Part shown: in pieces, positions 24,029-32,919 of the stretch
Numbering within the stretch: position 1 is the stretch's first letter
How the letters are laid out: each line of letters opens with the position of its first letter
Origin: Streptomyces noursei ATCC 11455
Lineage (GTDB): Bacteria > Actinomycetota > Actinomycetes > Streptomycetales > Streptomycetaceae
Direction: 5' to 3'
DNA: 64,000 nt
NCBI RefSeq assembly: GCF_001704275.1
Contig: NZ_CP011533.1
Location: 992,001-1,056,000, forward strand
Notes under the pieces: generated by a model
The model's input: the letters and a program-made list of their open reading frames with translations, nothing else
Databases searched by the model: none
Told to the model about the DNA's origin: nothing
Position numbers and translations under genes: made by a program

Positions 24029-24973
24029 ATGAGCGCCACGCCCCCACTCCCCCACCTGCCCCGGAGCATCGACGAGACCGGCCTGCTGCGCGCCCTCCCG
24101 ATGGCCGCGGCCGTCGACGCGCTGCGCGCCGCGCTGCGCGACGGGCCGGACCCCGAAGCCGACCCGCCGCGCACCATCGTGCCCGTCGAGCACGGCCAAC
24201 TGCTCCTGATGCCCGCGCACCGCAGCCGGTACGCGGGCGTCAAGATCGCCACCGTCGCCCCCGACAACCCGGCCGCCGGACTCCCCCGCGTGCAGGGCCA
24301 GTACCTGCTCTTCGACGCCCCCACCCTCGCCCCGCTCGCGCTGCTCGACGGCATCGCGCTGACCACCGTGCGCACCGCCGCCGTCTCCGCCCTCGCCGCC
24401 GACCTGCTCGCCGTCCCCGAGGCGAGCCGCCTGGTGGTGTTCGGCACCGGCCCCCAGGCTCGCGGCCACCTGGACGCACTGCGCGCGGTGCGTCCGCTGA
24501 CCCACGTCACCGTGGTGGGGCGGACCCCCGCCAACGTCGAGCGGTTCGTCGCGACGGCCCGCCGGGACACCGGTCTCCACGTCGAGGCCGGCGAGCCGTC
24601 CGCGGTCGCCGGCGCCGACCTCGTCGCCTGCTGCACCACCTCCCGCGCCCCGCTGTTCGACGGCGCCCTGCTCCCGTCGCACGCCATGGTGACCGCGGTC
24701 GGCTCCCACGAGCGCGGCAGCCGCGAGGTGGACGGCACGACCGTCCTGCGCAGCACGGTCGTGGTGGAGTCCCGGTCCGCCGCGGCCCGGGAAGCCGGCG
24801 ACCTCATCCCGGAGCTGGAGAGCGGCCGGCTCGACCGGGAGGCACTGGTGACGCTCGCCGGCCTGGCCACCGGAGCCGCCGTCGTCGACCCCGACCGCCC
24901 CCGCCTGTTCAAGAGCGTCGGCATGGCCTGGGAGGACCTCGCGGTCGCGGGCGCCGCCTACGAAGCCACCTGA
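24029..24973 (+). CDS. Ornithine cyclodeaminase / mu-crystallin family protein
   Basis: 314 residues, full-length. The N-terminal part has PMAAAVDALRAAL and KIATVAPDNPAAGLPRVQGQYLLFDAPTLAPLALLDGIALTTVRTAAVSALAADLLA, the substrate-binding half. The Rossmann part has RLVVFGTGPQARGHLDALRAVRP. These are NAD(P)-dependent enzymes that deaminate ornithine to proline or reduce cyclic imines; the substrate here is uncertain. ATG 24029 fits the family start but lacks a clear ribosome binding site. It stands between the chitinase and FUSC genes with no evident operon partner. Confidence 0.9.
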   Translation: MSATPPLPHLPRSIDETGLLRALPMAAAVDALRAALRDGPDPEADPPRTIVPVEHGQLLLMPAHRSRYAGVKIATVAPDNPAAGLPRVQGQYLLFDAPTLAPLALLDGIALTTVRTAAVSALAADLLAVPEASRLVVFGTGPQARGHLDALRAVRPLTHVTVVGRTPANVERFVATARRDTGLHVEAGEPSAVAGADLVACCTTSRAPLFDGALLPSHAMVTAVGSHERGSREVDGTTVLRSTVVVESRSAAAREAGDLIPELESGRLDREALVTLAGLATGAAVVDPDRPRLFKSVGMAWEDLAVAGAAYEAT

Positions 24974-25077
24974 CGGCACACACGACGGCCGTTCCGACGG
25001 CCCTCGTGCGATGCTGGGGGCGCCCGGCCGAGGCGCGTGACCTCGGCCGATGCCAAAGATGGGGAGCGTACGGCAGC

Positions 25078-27336
25078 GTGAAGGCAGCAATACGACGGAC
25101 CGTTACGGGCACCTGGAACCGCTTCGCGGCCTCCGACCCGGGACTGCTGCGACTGATGGCCGGGCTGCGGACGGTGGGGGCGATCGTGCTGACCCTCGTC
25201 GCGCTGGCCCTGCTCGACACCGGCGTCACGCTCCTGGTCGCGGGAGCCATGGCGTCGATGGTCGCCACCTTCGCCATCCGGGAGAAGGAGGTGCGCGGCC
25301 AGGCCGTCACCCTCGCCCTCGGCCTGCCAGTGGCGTTGGCCGCAGTGGCGCTGGGGGCGCTGCTGCACAGTCGGATCATCGCCGGTGACCTGTTCTTCAT
25401 CGCGCTGATCTTCGGCGCCGCGTACGCCCGCCGGTTCGGCGACCGCGGCACGGCGCTGGGTCTGATTGGCTTTCAGGTCTACTTCATCTCGCTGTTCGTG
25501 CACGCCACCGTGGCGACGCTGCCGGAGCTGTTCCTGACCCTGGCCGTCGCGTTCGCGTGCAGCGCCGTGGCCCGCTTCGCCGCCTTCCCGGACACCCCCG
25601 AACGCACCCTGAGCCGACTGCGGGAGGCGTTCCGGGCCCGCCTGGCGCAGCTGGTGGCCACCCACCGGGAGTTGGTGGACGCCGGGCCCGAGGAGTTGGA
25701 CGGCGTCCTCGACGACCTGCGGCGGCACACCGCCCGGCTGCACGAGACGGCGCTGATGATCCAGGGCCGCCTGGAGGAGGGCACCCGCGACGCGACCACC
25801 GCCGCGCTGCTCCAGCGCCGCATCGCGGACGCCGAGATCGCCGCCGAACGCCTGGGGATGACGCTGCTCAACGCGCGCAGCGCGGAGCGCACCGACACCC
25901 TCACCCTGCACCTGCCGCACGCCCCGGTGCCGGCCACCGCGAACCGCATGCAGTCCGAGGGCGATGCCGTGGCGACGCTCCGCCGGGACCTGGAGGCCCT
26001 GGCGCTGCTGATGGCCCGCCGGGCGCCCGACGACCGCGGCACCGCGCTGGCCCACGTGCGCAACCGGCTGCTCGGCTACCGCGACGAGGACAACCTGCCG
26101 CGCGGCTCGGGCGCCGTCCAGGACGCCTTCCGCGCGCTCGGTGAGGCCGCCCGCGCCGTGCTGGGTCTGCGACTGGCGCTGGACGGGCCGCAGGACGAGT
26201 CCGACGACACCTCCGCCACGATCCGCTCGCGGGAGGAGTTCGACGCCGAGGACCTGGCGATCGTCGGTGCCGAGGAGGCCGAGGAGGACGAGCACACCGG
26301 GCTCCAACGGCCCACCACCCGGGCCGCGTTCCAGGTCGCGGTGGGCTCGGCGCTGGCCATCGTCGGCGGGGAGTTCCTGTCCACCCAGCGCTGGTACTGG
26401 GCGGTGCTGACCTGCTGGGTGGTGTTCCTCAACACCGCGTCCACCGGCGAGGTCCTGGTCAAGGGGTACCGCCGGCTGGTCGGCACGGTGCTGGGCGTGA
26501 TCGCCGGTGTGGCGCTGGCGGGGCTGGTGGGCAACCACACCTGGACGGCGTTCGCGCTGGTGCTGCTGTGCGTCTTCGGCATGTTCTTCACCGCGCCGCT
26601 GTCGTACGCGCTGATGTCCTTCTTCGTCACCGCGATGCTCGGCCTGCTCTACACCGTCCTGAACACCTACAGCGTCGCGACGCTGGTACTGCGCATCGAG
26701 GAGACCGCGCTGGGCGCGGCGTGCGGGATCATCGCCGCGGCGGTCATCCTGCCGGTGCACACCGACCGGCGCACCGACGAGCATCTGGGCGCCGTCCTGG
26801 AGCGGTTGCGGGAGGCGGTTGCGGCAGCGGTGGCCCAGCTGTCCGGCGGGCCGACGGCGGACCTGCTGACCCTGGCGCGCGACCTGGACACCGCGCTGAA
26901 CGACCTGCGCGGCTCCACCCAGCCGCTGGTGCACCCCATCACCCCGCTGCGGGTCCGCCGGCAGACCGCGCGCTATCTGGTGGCGCTCCTGGAGACCTGC
27001 GCCTATCACGCCCGGTCGCTGGCGGCGACGGCGGAACTCCTGCCGGCCAGCCGATCGGTGGCGGCCGACCCCCGGCTGGGACGCGTCGGCCGGCGTATCG
27101 AGCGCAACATCGAGCTGATCGCGGCGCGGGTGGCGGACGAGCCCGCCGACGGCGAGGTGGAGGCGGGCGCCAGCATCGCCTCGCTGCTGGACGCGGACGG
27201 CTCCCCGGTGCCGCCGTCGCACACCGTGACCTTCCGTGTGCTGCGGCATCTCCAGCGGCTCGACGAGGGTGTGGTGGGTATCGCCCGTGCCCTGGACGTG
27301 CCGGTGGCCGGGCGGGGCGGCCGGAAGAACGGCTGA
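25078..27336 (+). CDS. FUSC-family membrane protein (aromatic-compound exporter type)
   Basis: 752 residues, with two membrane blocks. The N-terminal block (about 20-175) has five to six helices, for example RTVGAIVLTLVALALLDTGVTLLVAGAM. A cytoplasmic helical region separates it from a FUSC_2-type block (about 420-560) containing FQVAVGSALAIVGGEFLSTQRWYWAVLTCWVVFLNTASTGEVLVKGYRRLVGTVLGV. The C-terminal 190 residues are soluble and helical. Relatives export aromatic acids or related compounds; substrate is unknown. GTG 25078 is the chosen start with GGGGAG upstream. The reading frame extends several kilobases upstream without a stop, but that part belongs to other genes. Confidence 0.85.
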   Translation: MKAAIRRTVTGTWNRFAASDPGLLRLMAGLRTVGAIVLTLVALALLDTGVTLLVAGAMASMVATFAIREKEVRGQAVTLALGLPVALAAVALGALLHSRIIAGDLFFIALIFGAAYARRFGDRGTALGLIGFQVYFISLFVHATVATLPELFLTLAVAFACSAVARFAAFPDTPERTLSRLREAFRARLAQLVATHRELVDAGPEELDGVLDDLRRHTARLHETALMIQGRLEEGTRDATTAALLQRRIADAEIAAERLGMTLLNARSAERTDTLTLHLPHAPVPATANRMQSEGDAVATLRRDLEALALLMARRAPDDRGTALAHVRNRLLGYRDEDNLPRGSGAVQDAFRALGEAARAVLGLRLALDGPQDESDDTSATIRSREEFDAEDLAIVGAEEAEEDEHTGLQRPTTRAAFQVAVGSALAIVGGEFLSTQRWYWAVLTCWVVFLNTASTGEVLVKGYRRLVGTVLGVIAGVALAGLVGNHTWTAFALVLLCVFGMFFTAPLSYALMSFFVTAMLGLLYTVLNTYSVATLVLRIEETALGAACGIIAAAVILPVHTDRRTDEHLGAVLERLREAVAAAVAQLSGGPTADLLTLARDLDTALNDLRGSTQPLVHPITPLRVRRQTARYLVALLETCAYHARSLAATAELLPASRSVAADPRLGRVGRRIERNIELIAARVADEPADGEVEAGASIASLLDADGSPVPPSHTVTFRVLRHLQRLDEGVVGIARALDVPVAGRGGRKNG

Positions 27337-27727
27337 CGCGGACGGCGGGCGGGCACGCCGCCCGGCCCGCCTCCGCAATCTCCAGGTAAAACCTTCCCCT
27401 CGTTCGCGTGGCGCGCCCGGGCCCTCGTCCGGGCCGCCCGCTCCCCTCTCCCCCGGCGAACCCGCAGCTCAGCGGCGCTCCTCCGAGGATCATCGGCCGC
27501 TCCGGCGCACCGCCGCGCGCCCCTACCCGCGTTACGCCCCGGTTGACGCGACCGGCACCCGAGGAACACTCTCGTTACATAGGTGCTCGATACAACTGAC
27601 TCTGGTGGAGCGGATCGGGCAGCCGGCGCACCGGCCTTGCCCACCCCTCCCCGACCCCGACCCACGGCGGCGCCTCCCGCCGTCCGCGGCATCGGCGGCC
27701 CCAGAGTGCGGAGCAGGAGGACACGGC
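27337..27727. other. Intergenic region upstream of asnB
   Basis: 391 bp without a supported gene. It contains a TTGACG (27543-27548) followed by an AT-richer patch around 27575-27600, possibly the asnB promoter, but no convincing -10 at correct spacing. Nothing else stands out. Confidence 0.4.
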
Positions 27728-29572
27728 ATGTGCGGCATCACCGGCTGGATATCCTTCGACCGCGATCTGCGCTCCGAGCAGGAGACCGTGGACGCGATGA
27801 CCGAGACGATGGCCTGCCGCGGCCCTGACGACCGCGGCACCTGGGTTCGGGGACCGGCCGCGCTCGGCCACCGCCGCCTCGCCATCATCGACCTGCCCGG
27901 CGGGCGTCAGCCGATGGCCGCCGAGCGGCCCGACGGCACCGAGGTCGTCATCGTCTACTCCGGCGAGTCCTACAACTTCGTCGAACTGCGCGCCGAACTG
28001 GCGGCCAAGGGCCATCGCTTCACCACCGACTCCGACACCGAGGTGGTGCTGCACGGCTACCTGGAGTGGGGCGAGGCGGTCGCCGACCACCTCAACGGGA
28101 TGTTCGCCTTCGCGGTCTGGGACGAGCGGCGCCGGCGACTGGTGATGGTCCGCGACCGGATGGGCATCAAGCCGTTCTACTACTACCCCACCGCCGACGG
28201 CGTGCTGTTCGGCTCCGAGCCCAAGGCGATCCTCGCCAACCCGCTCGCCGGGCGGCGGGTCACTCTGGACGGCCTGCGCGAGCTGTTCGCCTTCGTCAAG
28301 ACCCCCGGCCACGCGGTGTGGGACGGCATGCACGAGGTCGAGCCGGGCAGCGTGGTCACCGTCGACGCCGACGGAGTGCGCCGGCACGTCTACTGGTCGC
28401 TGCGCACCCGGGCACACCACGACGACCGGGAGACCTCGATCGCGCACGTGCGGACGCTGCTCGACGACATCGTCCGCCGCCAGCTGGTCGCCGACGTACC
28501 GCGCTGCACCCTGCTCTCCGGCGGGCTGGACTCCTCGGCGATGACCGCGCTGGCCGCCCGTCAACTGGCCGACGTGGGCGAGACGGTGCGGAGCTTCGCC
28601 GTCGACTTCGTCGGCCAGACGGAGAACTTCATCGCCGACGACCTGCGCGCCACCCCCGACACCCCCTTCGTGCACGACGTGGCACGGCTCGCCGGCACCG
28701 AGCACCAGGACATCGTGCTGGACTCCGCCGCCCTGGCCGACCTCGACGTCCGCGCCAAGATGCTGCGGGCCCGCGACATGCCGATGGGCCTGGGCGACAT
28801 GGACGCCTCCCTCTACCTGCTGTTCAAGGCGATCCGAGAACACTCGACGGTGGCCCTGTCCGGCGAGTCGGCCGACGAGGTCTTCGGCGGGTACAAGCAG
28901 TTCTTCGACGAGGACGCGCGCACGGCACACACCTTCCCCTGGCTCGTCCGCTTCGCCCAGCACTTCGGCGACGACGAGAACATCCTCACCTCCGACGTCA
29001 CCGGCGCGCTCGACCTGGGCTCCTACATCCAGGACGGCTACGACCGGGCCATCAAGGACGTCGAACGGCTCGACGGGGAGAGCGACTTCGAGTTCCGGAT
29101 GCGGAAGATCTGCTATCTGCACCTGACGCGCTTCGTCCGGATCCTGCTGGACCGCAAGGACCGGGCGAGCATGGCCGTCGGGCTTGAGGTGCGCGTCCCG
29201 TTCTGCGACCACCGCCTGGTCGAGTACGTCTACAACGCACCGTGGTCCCTGAAGTCCTTCGACGGCCGGGAGAAGAGCCTGCTGCGGGAGGCCACCGCCG
29301 ACCTGCTGCCCAGGTCGGTGTACGACCGGGTGAAGAGCCCGTACCCGTCCACGCAGGACCCGCAGTACGCGGTCGCACTCCAACAGCACGCCAAGGACCT
29401 GCTGACGCGCCCCTCGCACCAGGTCTTCGACCTCGTCGACCGCGACTGGCTGCGGCGCGCGGCGCAACACGAGGCGCCGCAGATCACCCAGGCATCACGA
29501 CGCGGCCTCGAACGCACACTGGATCTGGCGCTGTGGTTGGAGATGTACTCCCCCGCGATTACGCTCACTTGA
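27728..29572 (+). CDS. asnB: Asparagine synthase (glutamine-hydrolysing)
   Basis: 614 residues, full-length. The N-terminal amidotransferase (class II) domain opens MCGITGW with nucleophile Cys2 and contains RGPDDRGTW and LGHRRLAIIDLPGG. The synthetase domain has the PP-loop LLSGGLDSSAM near residue 260 and SGESADEVFGGYKQFF. It makes asparagine from aspartate, glutamine and ATP in the cytoplasm. AGGAGG lies just upstream of ATG 27728. A MarR-family gene follows on the same strand at 62 bp and may be co-transcribed. Amide transfer to a secondary metabolite is an alternative role, but no cluster surrounds it. Confidence 0.95.
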   Translation: MCGITGWISFDRDLRSEQETVDAMTETMACRGPDDRGTWVRGPAALGHRRLAIIDLPGGRQPMAAERPDGTEVVIVYSGESYNFVELRAELAAKGHRFTTDSDTEVVLHGYLEWGEAVADHLNGMFAFAVWDERRRRLVMVRDRMGIKPFYYYPTADGVLFGSEPKAILANPLAGRRVTLDGLRELFAFVKTPGHAVWDGMHEVEPGSVVTVDADGVRRHVYWSLRTRAHHDDRETSIAHVRTLLDDIVRRQLVADVPRCTLLSGGLDSSAMTALAARQLADVGETVRSFAVDFVGQTENFIADDLRATPDTPFVHDVARLAGTEHQDIVLDSAALADLDVRAKMLRARDMPMGLGDMDASLYLLFKAIREHSTVALSGESADEVFGGYKQFFDEDARTAHTFPWLVRFAQHFGDDENILTSDVTGALDLGSYIQDGYDRAIKDVERLDGESDFEFRMRKICYLHLTRFVRILLDRKDRASMAVGLEVRVPFCDHRLVEYVYNAPWSLKSFDGREKSLLREATADLLPRSVYDRVKSPYPSTQDPQYAVALQQHAKDLLTRPSHQVFDLVDRDWLRRAAQHEAPQITQASRRGLERTLDLALWLEMYSPAITLT

Positions 29573-29633
29573 TCCACGACGGCCCTGCGGGGCACGCCAC
29601 TGACCGGGTCCGGTACCAGGCGATGGGTGAGCG

Positions 29634-30062
29634 ATGACAATCGGTGACGACGCGGCGCTGCAACTGGTGATCTCGCTGCACCGGCTCACCCGGAGCCTGC
29701 GCAGGTCCGCCACGGCGGGCAGCATCCAACTGACCCATGTCGCCGTGCTGGCGCTGCTGACCCAGCGCGGGCCGTCCCGAATAGGCGAGATCGCGCAGTG
29801 GGTGCCCTGCTCCCAACCGACCGCCACCGCGGCGGTCCTCGGCCTGGAGTCGTCGGGCCTGGTACGCCGCGAGGCCGACCCGAAGGACCGGCGCGCCAGT
29901 CGGGTCCTGCTCACCGAACGCGGCTCCGCGGCGCTGGTGGACATCGCGCGCGGTGAGGCGCAGGTGCTCAGCCGCCGCCTCACCGCGCTGCGGCCGGACG
30001 AGATCCGCCGGCTGACCGAGGTCGAACCGCTGCTGCGCCGGCTCGCCGAGTCCGGCGACTGA
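29634..30062 (+). CDS. MarR-family transcriptional regulator
   Basis: 142 residues, winged helix. Motifs are LTHVAVLALLTQRGPSRIGEIAQWVPCSQPTATAAVLGLESSGLVRREADPKDRRASRVLLTERG, the classic MarR DNA-binding core with wing DPKDRR. ATG 29634 follows GGTGAGCG. It lies 62 bp downstream of asnB on the same strand. Target genes are not evident; control of asnB or of an efflux function are both possible. Confidence 0.92.
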   Translation: MTIGDDAALQLVISLHRLTRSLRRSATAGSIQLTHVAVLALLTQRGPSRIGEIAQWVPCSQPTATAAVLGLESSGLVRREADPKDRRASRVLLTERGSAALVDIARGEAQVLSRRLTALRPDEIRRLTEVEPLLRRLAESGD

Positions 30063-30270
30063 CGCGTCAGCGGGCCGTGAAGGACGTACGGAGCCCGGCC
30101 CGGTCCTCCCGGGAGTCGGCCGCCGGTCCCTCGGTCAGGTCGGCGAAGCCGGCCGGCGGCGCGAGCGAACACGACGCGGGCATATGTGCGTGACATCAAG
30201 GGCAGAGCTTGCCAGCATCACCCAAACGCGGTAATAGCCCCAGACCGGCCAGCCGAATATCATCTTCCCC

Positions 30271-30438
30271 ATGGCGCCCACATGCGTCCCAGACGCCACC
30301 GCCGAGGCCAACGAACGGATACGCGCGTTCATGGCCGCCCGTGTCGGTCGGCCACTATGGCCCGAAGAGCAAGCCGAGTACGAGCGACTGCTCGCCGCTT
30401 GGACGGATGCCATACACACGCGCCGGACCACGAGCTGA
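30271..30438 (+). CDS. Small hypothetical protein, 55 residues
   Basis: Begins MAPTCVPDATAEANERI and contains FMAARVGRPLWPEEQAEYERLLAAW, a helical, charged peptide of a type often seen in Streptomyces small proteins. The ATG lacks a ribosome binding site, but TATCAT (30258-30263) sits 7 nt before it, placing a -10 box where a leaderless transcript would begin. Codon use is consistent with coding. Function is unknown. Confidence 0.5.
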   Translation: MAPTCVPDATAEANERIRAFMAARVGRPLWPEEQAEYERLLAAWTDAIHTRRTTS

Positions 30439-30683
30439 AGGACGCGACGCCCCGTTCCTGCCCCGGCAGGGACGGGGCACCGTGTCGTCCGGAGGGCGGC
30501 GACCACCCGAGCCGGCGACCGCGAACGGCGGTTGCCGGCCCCCGCCCGTAGCCATCCGGCCCCACCCGCTCACCCATCACGATGACGACTTAGCCCACCT
30601 GGCCGCCAAGAACGATGTGACGGGGCTTCAGATCCGCCATGCTGCCATCTCCTCATGAAGGTCATCGTGGAGGTTGTCACGTA

Positions 30684-31697
30684 ATGGCTGGAGACAGACA
30701 GCAGACCACCGACCCGCACACGGGCTCCCCCCGTCGGCGGGTACTGACCGCGGCGGCCCTCGCCCCGCTGCTGGCCGCGGCGCCCACCCCGGCTCGCGCC
30801 CGTCCCGCGCCCCTTCCGCACGAGCCGATCACGCCGGGCGGACGGGAGCTGATCGAACCGGTCCACACCACCCTCGCCGACTGGAAGAAGGTGGCCAAGG
30901 CGCTGGGCCGGACCGGCGACATGAAACGCAAGGTGATGTACCACACCGGCCTGCCCCGCCGGGACCTCCGCGTGGACTCCCATCACGTTCGCGTCAAAGC
31001 GCCCCTGGCGCTGGGCTCGCACGTCTCGTTCGTCCGCTACGCCGACGACAGCACCCTGGTGATGGGCGACATCGTCGTGACCGAACAGGAGCTGCAGGAA
31101 TTCGTCGACACCCTTCAGGAGCACCGCCTCCACCTGACCGCGCTGCACAAGCACCTGCTCTCCCAGCGGCCCGACGTCTGGTGGGTCCATGTGCACGGGC
31201 ACGGCGACGATCCGGTGGCCATGGCCCGCGGTCTCCGCGAGGCGTTCGACGGCACCGGCACCCCGCCCGACAAGGCGTCCGACCCGGACGAGAAGGTCGA
31301 TCTGGACACCGATGGGATCGATGACGCGATGGGCGCCAAGGGTTCCGTCGACGACGGGATCTACAAGTGCATCTTCGTCCGCCGGGAGAAGATCAGCGAC
31401 GGCAAGCTGGTGCTGCCGCCGGGCCTGGGCTCGACCAGCGCGTTCAACTTCCAACCGCTCGGCCACGGCCGGGCGGCGGTCAGCGCGGACTGCTGCATGA
31501 TCGCCAAGGAGGTGCCGCGCGTCCTGCGGGCACTGCGGAAGGCCGACGCCAAACTCGTCGAACTCCACAACCACGGGCTGACGGACGAACCCCGGCTGTT
31601 CTTCGTCCATGTGTGGGCGGTCGGCGACGCCGTGCGCCTGGCCCGCGCCCTGCGCCACGCGGTGGACGCCACCGACGTCGTGGCGGCCGGCAGCTGA
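30684..31697 (+). CDS. DUF1259 protein (LppY/LpqO family), exported
   Basis: 337 residues with a Tat-like N terminus (SPRRRVLTAAALAPLLAAAPTPARA). Two tandem DUF1259-type domains follow: about 60-190 with MYHTGLPRRDLRVD and VWWVHVHGHGDDPVAMARGLREAF, and about 225-335 with CCMIAKEVPRVLRALRKADAKLVELHNHGL and RLFFVHVWAVGDAVRLARALR. Such proteins occur as lipoproteins or Tat substrates; no reaction is established. ATG 30684 has GGAGG about 10 nt upstream. It stands alone between a small protein gene and a methyltransferase gene. Confidence 0.87.
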   Translation: MAGDRQQTTDPHTGSPRRRVLTAAALAPLLAAAPTPARARPAPLPHEPITPGGRELIEPVHTTLADWKKVAKALGRTGDMKRKVMYHTGLPRRDLRVDSHHVRVKAPLALGSHVSFVRYADDSTLVMGDIVVTEQELQEFVDTLQEHRLHLTALHKHLLSQRPDVWWVHVHGHGDDPVAMARGLREAFDGTGTPPDKASDPDEKVDLDTDGIDDAMGAKGSVDDGIYKCIFVRREKISDGKLVLPPGLGSTSAFNFQPLGHGRAAVSADCCMIAKEVPRVLRALRKADAKLVELHNHGLTDEPRLFFVHVWAVGDAVRLARALRHAVDATDVVAAGS

Positions 31698-31941
31698 ACG
31701 GCCCCCGCCGACGGAAGGAGGACCACGCACGAAAGCCCGCACGGCACCGGCCGGCACAGTGGGGCATCCCCGCTGTTCCCCCTACGAGGGACCGCGCCGG
31801 TGACCGTGCCGCTCCTGGACGACGATGTCCGCGCCCACCTGGACGGCCGCGACGGCGGTCCGCCCGAGGGACGTGTGGTGGGCGCCGGGGCCCGGCGAAA
31901 ATGGCGGGCGGAGCGGGTGCCGCGGACAGTACGGTCCAGGC

Positions 31942-32700
31942 ATGGACGACGAGGACGGCTACTTCGGGAAGAGTGTCGCGGCGACCTATGACGATGCCTC
32001 GGCCGGGATGTTCGCGCCGGGCGTCGTGGATCCGACCGTCGATTTCCTGGCCCGGCTCGCCGGGCGCGGTCGGGCTCTGGAGCTGGGCGTCGGGACGGGG
32101 CGGATCGCACTGCCGCTGGCGCGTCGCGGTGTGCCCGTCCACGGCATCGACATGTCACGGGCGATGGTCGCCCGGCTGCGGGACAAGCCGGGTGGCGACG
32201 ACGTCGGCGTGACGATCGGCGACTTCGCGACCACACGGGTCGACGGGACGTTCTCCGTCGCCTACCTGGTCTTCAACACCATCATGAATCTGACGACCCA
32301 ACAGGCACAGGTCGACTGCTTCCGCAACGTCGCGGCACACCTCGAACCAGGCGGCTGTTTCGTCATCGAGGTCGGGGTCCCCGAGCTGCGGAAGCTGCCA
32401 CCGGGCCAGCGCGTCGTACCGTTCCACGTCAGCCCGACGCGGTGGGCGTTCGACGTCTACGACGTGGCCACCCAGGCGATGAGTTCGAACTACGTCGACG
32501 TGGTCGAAGGGCGCGGCAACTACCAGTCGATCCCGTTCCGGTATGTCTGGCCGGCGGAGCTCGATCTGATGGCACAGCTGGCCGGGTTGCGGTTGCGCGA
32601 GCGGTGGGAGGGGTGGACGGGCGAACCGTTCACCAACGAGAGTCATCGGCATGTGTCGGTGTGGGAGAAGCCGGCGGACGAGGGCGGGGAAGGGGGATGA
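31942..32700 (+). CDS. SAM-dependent class I methyltransferase
   Basis: 252 residues. SAM-binding motif I is RALELGVGTGRIALPLARRGV near residues 44-64, motif II HGIDMSRAM, and motif IV region FSVAYLVFNTIMNL. The C-terminal part has GCFVIEVGVPELRKL. The substrate is unknown; similar proteins act on small molecules. ATG 31942 fits the family start (DGYFGKSVAATYDDAS). The next gene, an ABC-F protein, starts 220 bp downstream in the same direction. Confidence 0.9.
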   Translation: MDDEDGYFGKSVAATYDDASAGMFAPGVVDPTVDFLARLAGRGRALELGVGTGRIALPLARRGVPVHGIDMSRAMVARLRDKPGGDDVGVTIGDFATTRVDGTFSVAYLVFNTIMNLTTQQAQVDCFRNVAAHLEPGGCFVIEVGVPELRKLPPGQRVVPFHVSPTRWAFDVYDVATQAMSSNYVDVVEGRGNYQSIPFRYVWPAELDLMAQLAGLRLRERWEGWTGEPFTNESHRHVSVWEKPADEGGEGG

Positions 32701-32919
32701 CGACGGCCTGCCGGGCGGCGCGCGGGGGAAGAGCGCGGTGTGCGGCGGGAGTTCGGCGGACGGTGTGCGGTTTCCCGTTCCGATAAAGTGACAAAGCGGG
32801 CCGTGATCACGCCTGCGGGATGCCGGCCGTGGCGCGGTGCGGCGCCCGGTGGGGTGTTGGCTCGCTTTCTCTGGTTCTGGTTTTGCACGTTTCTTAAGCT
32901 TTCGCAGTTTGGGCCGATC

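Noticed and set aside
22420..25077. Apparent N-terminal extension of the FUSC frame through the chitinase and cyclodeaminase genes
   Set aside because: The frame lacks stops by chance in GC-rich DNA; FUSC homology begins at GTG 25078.
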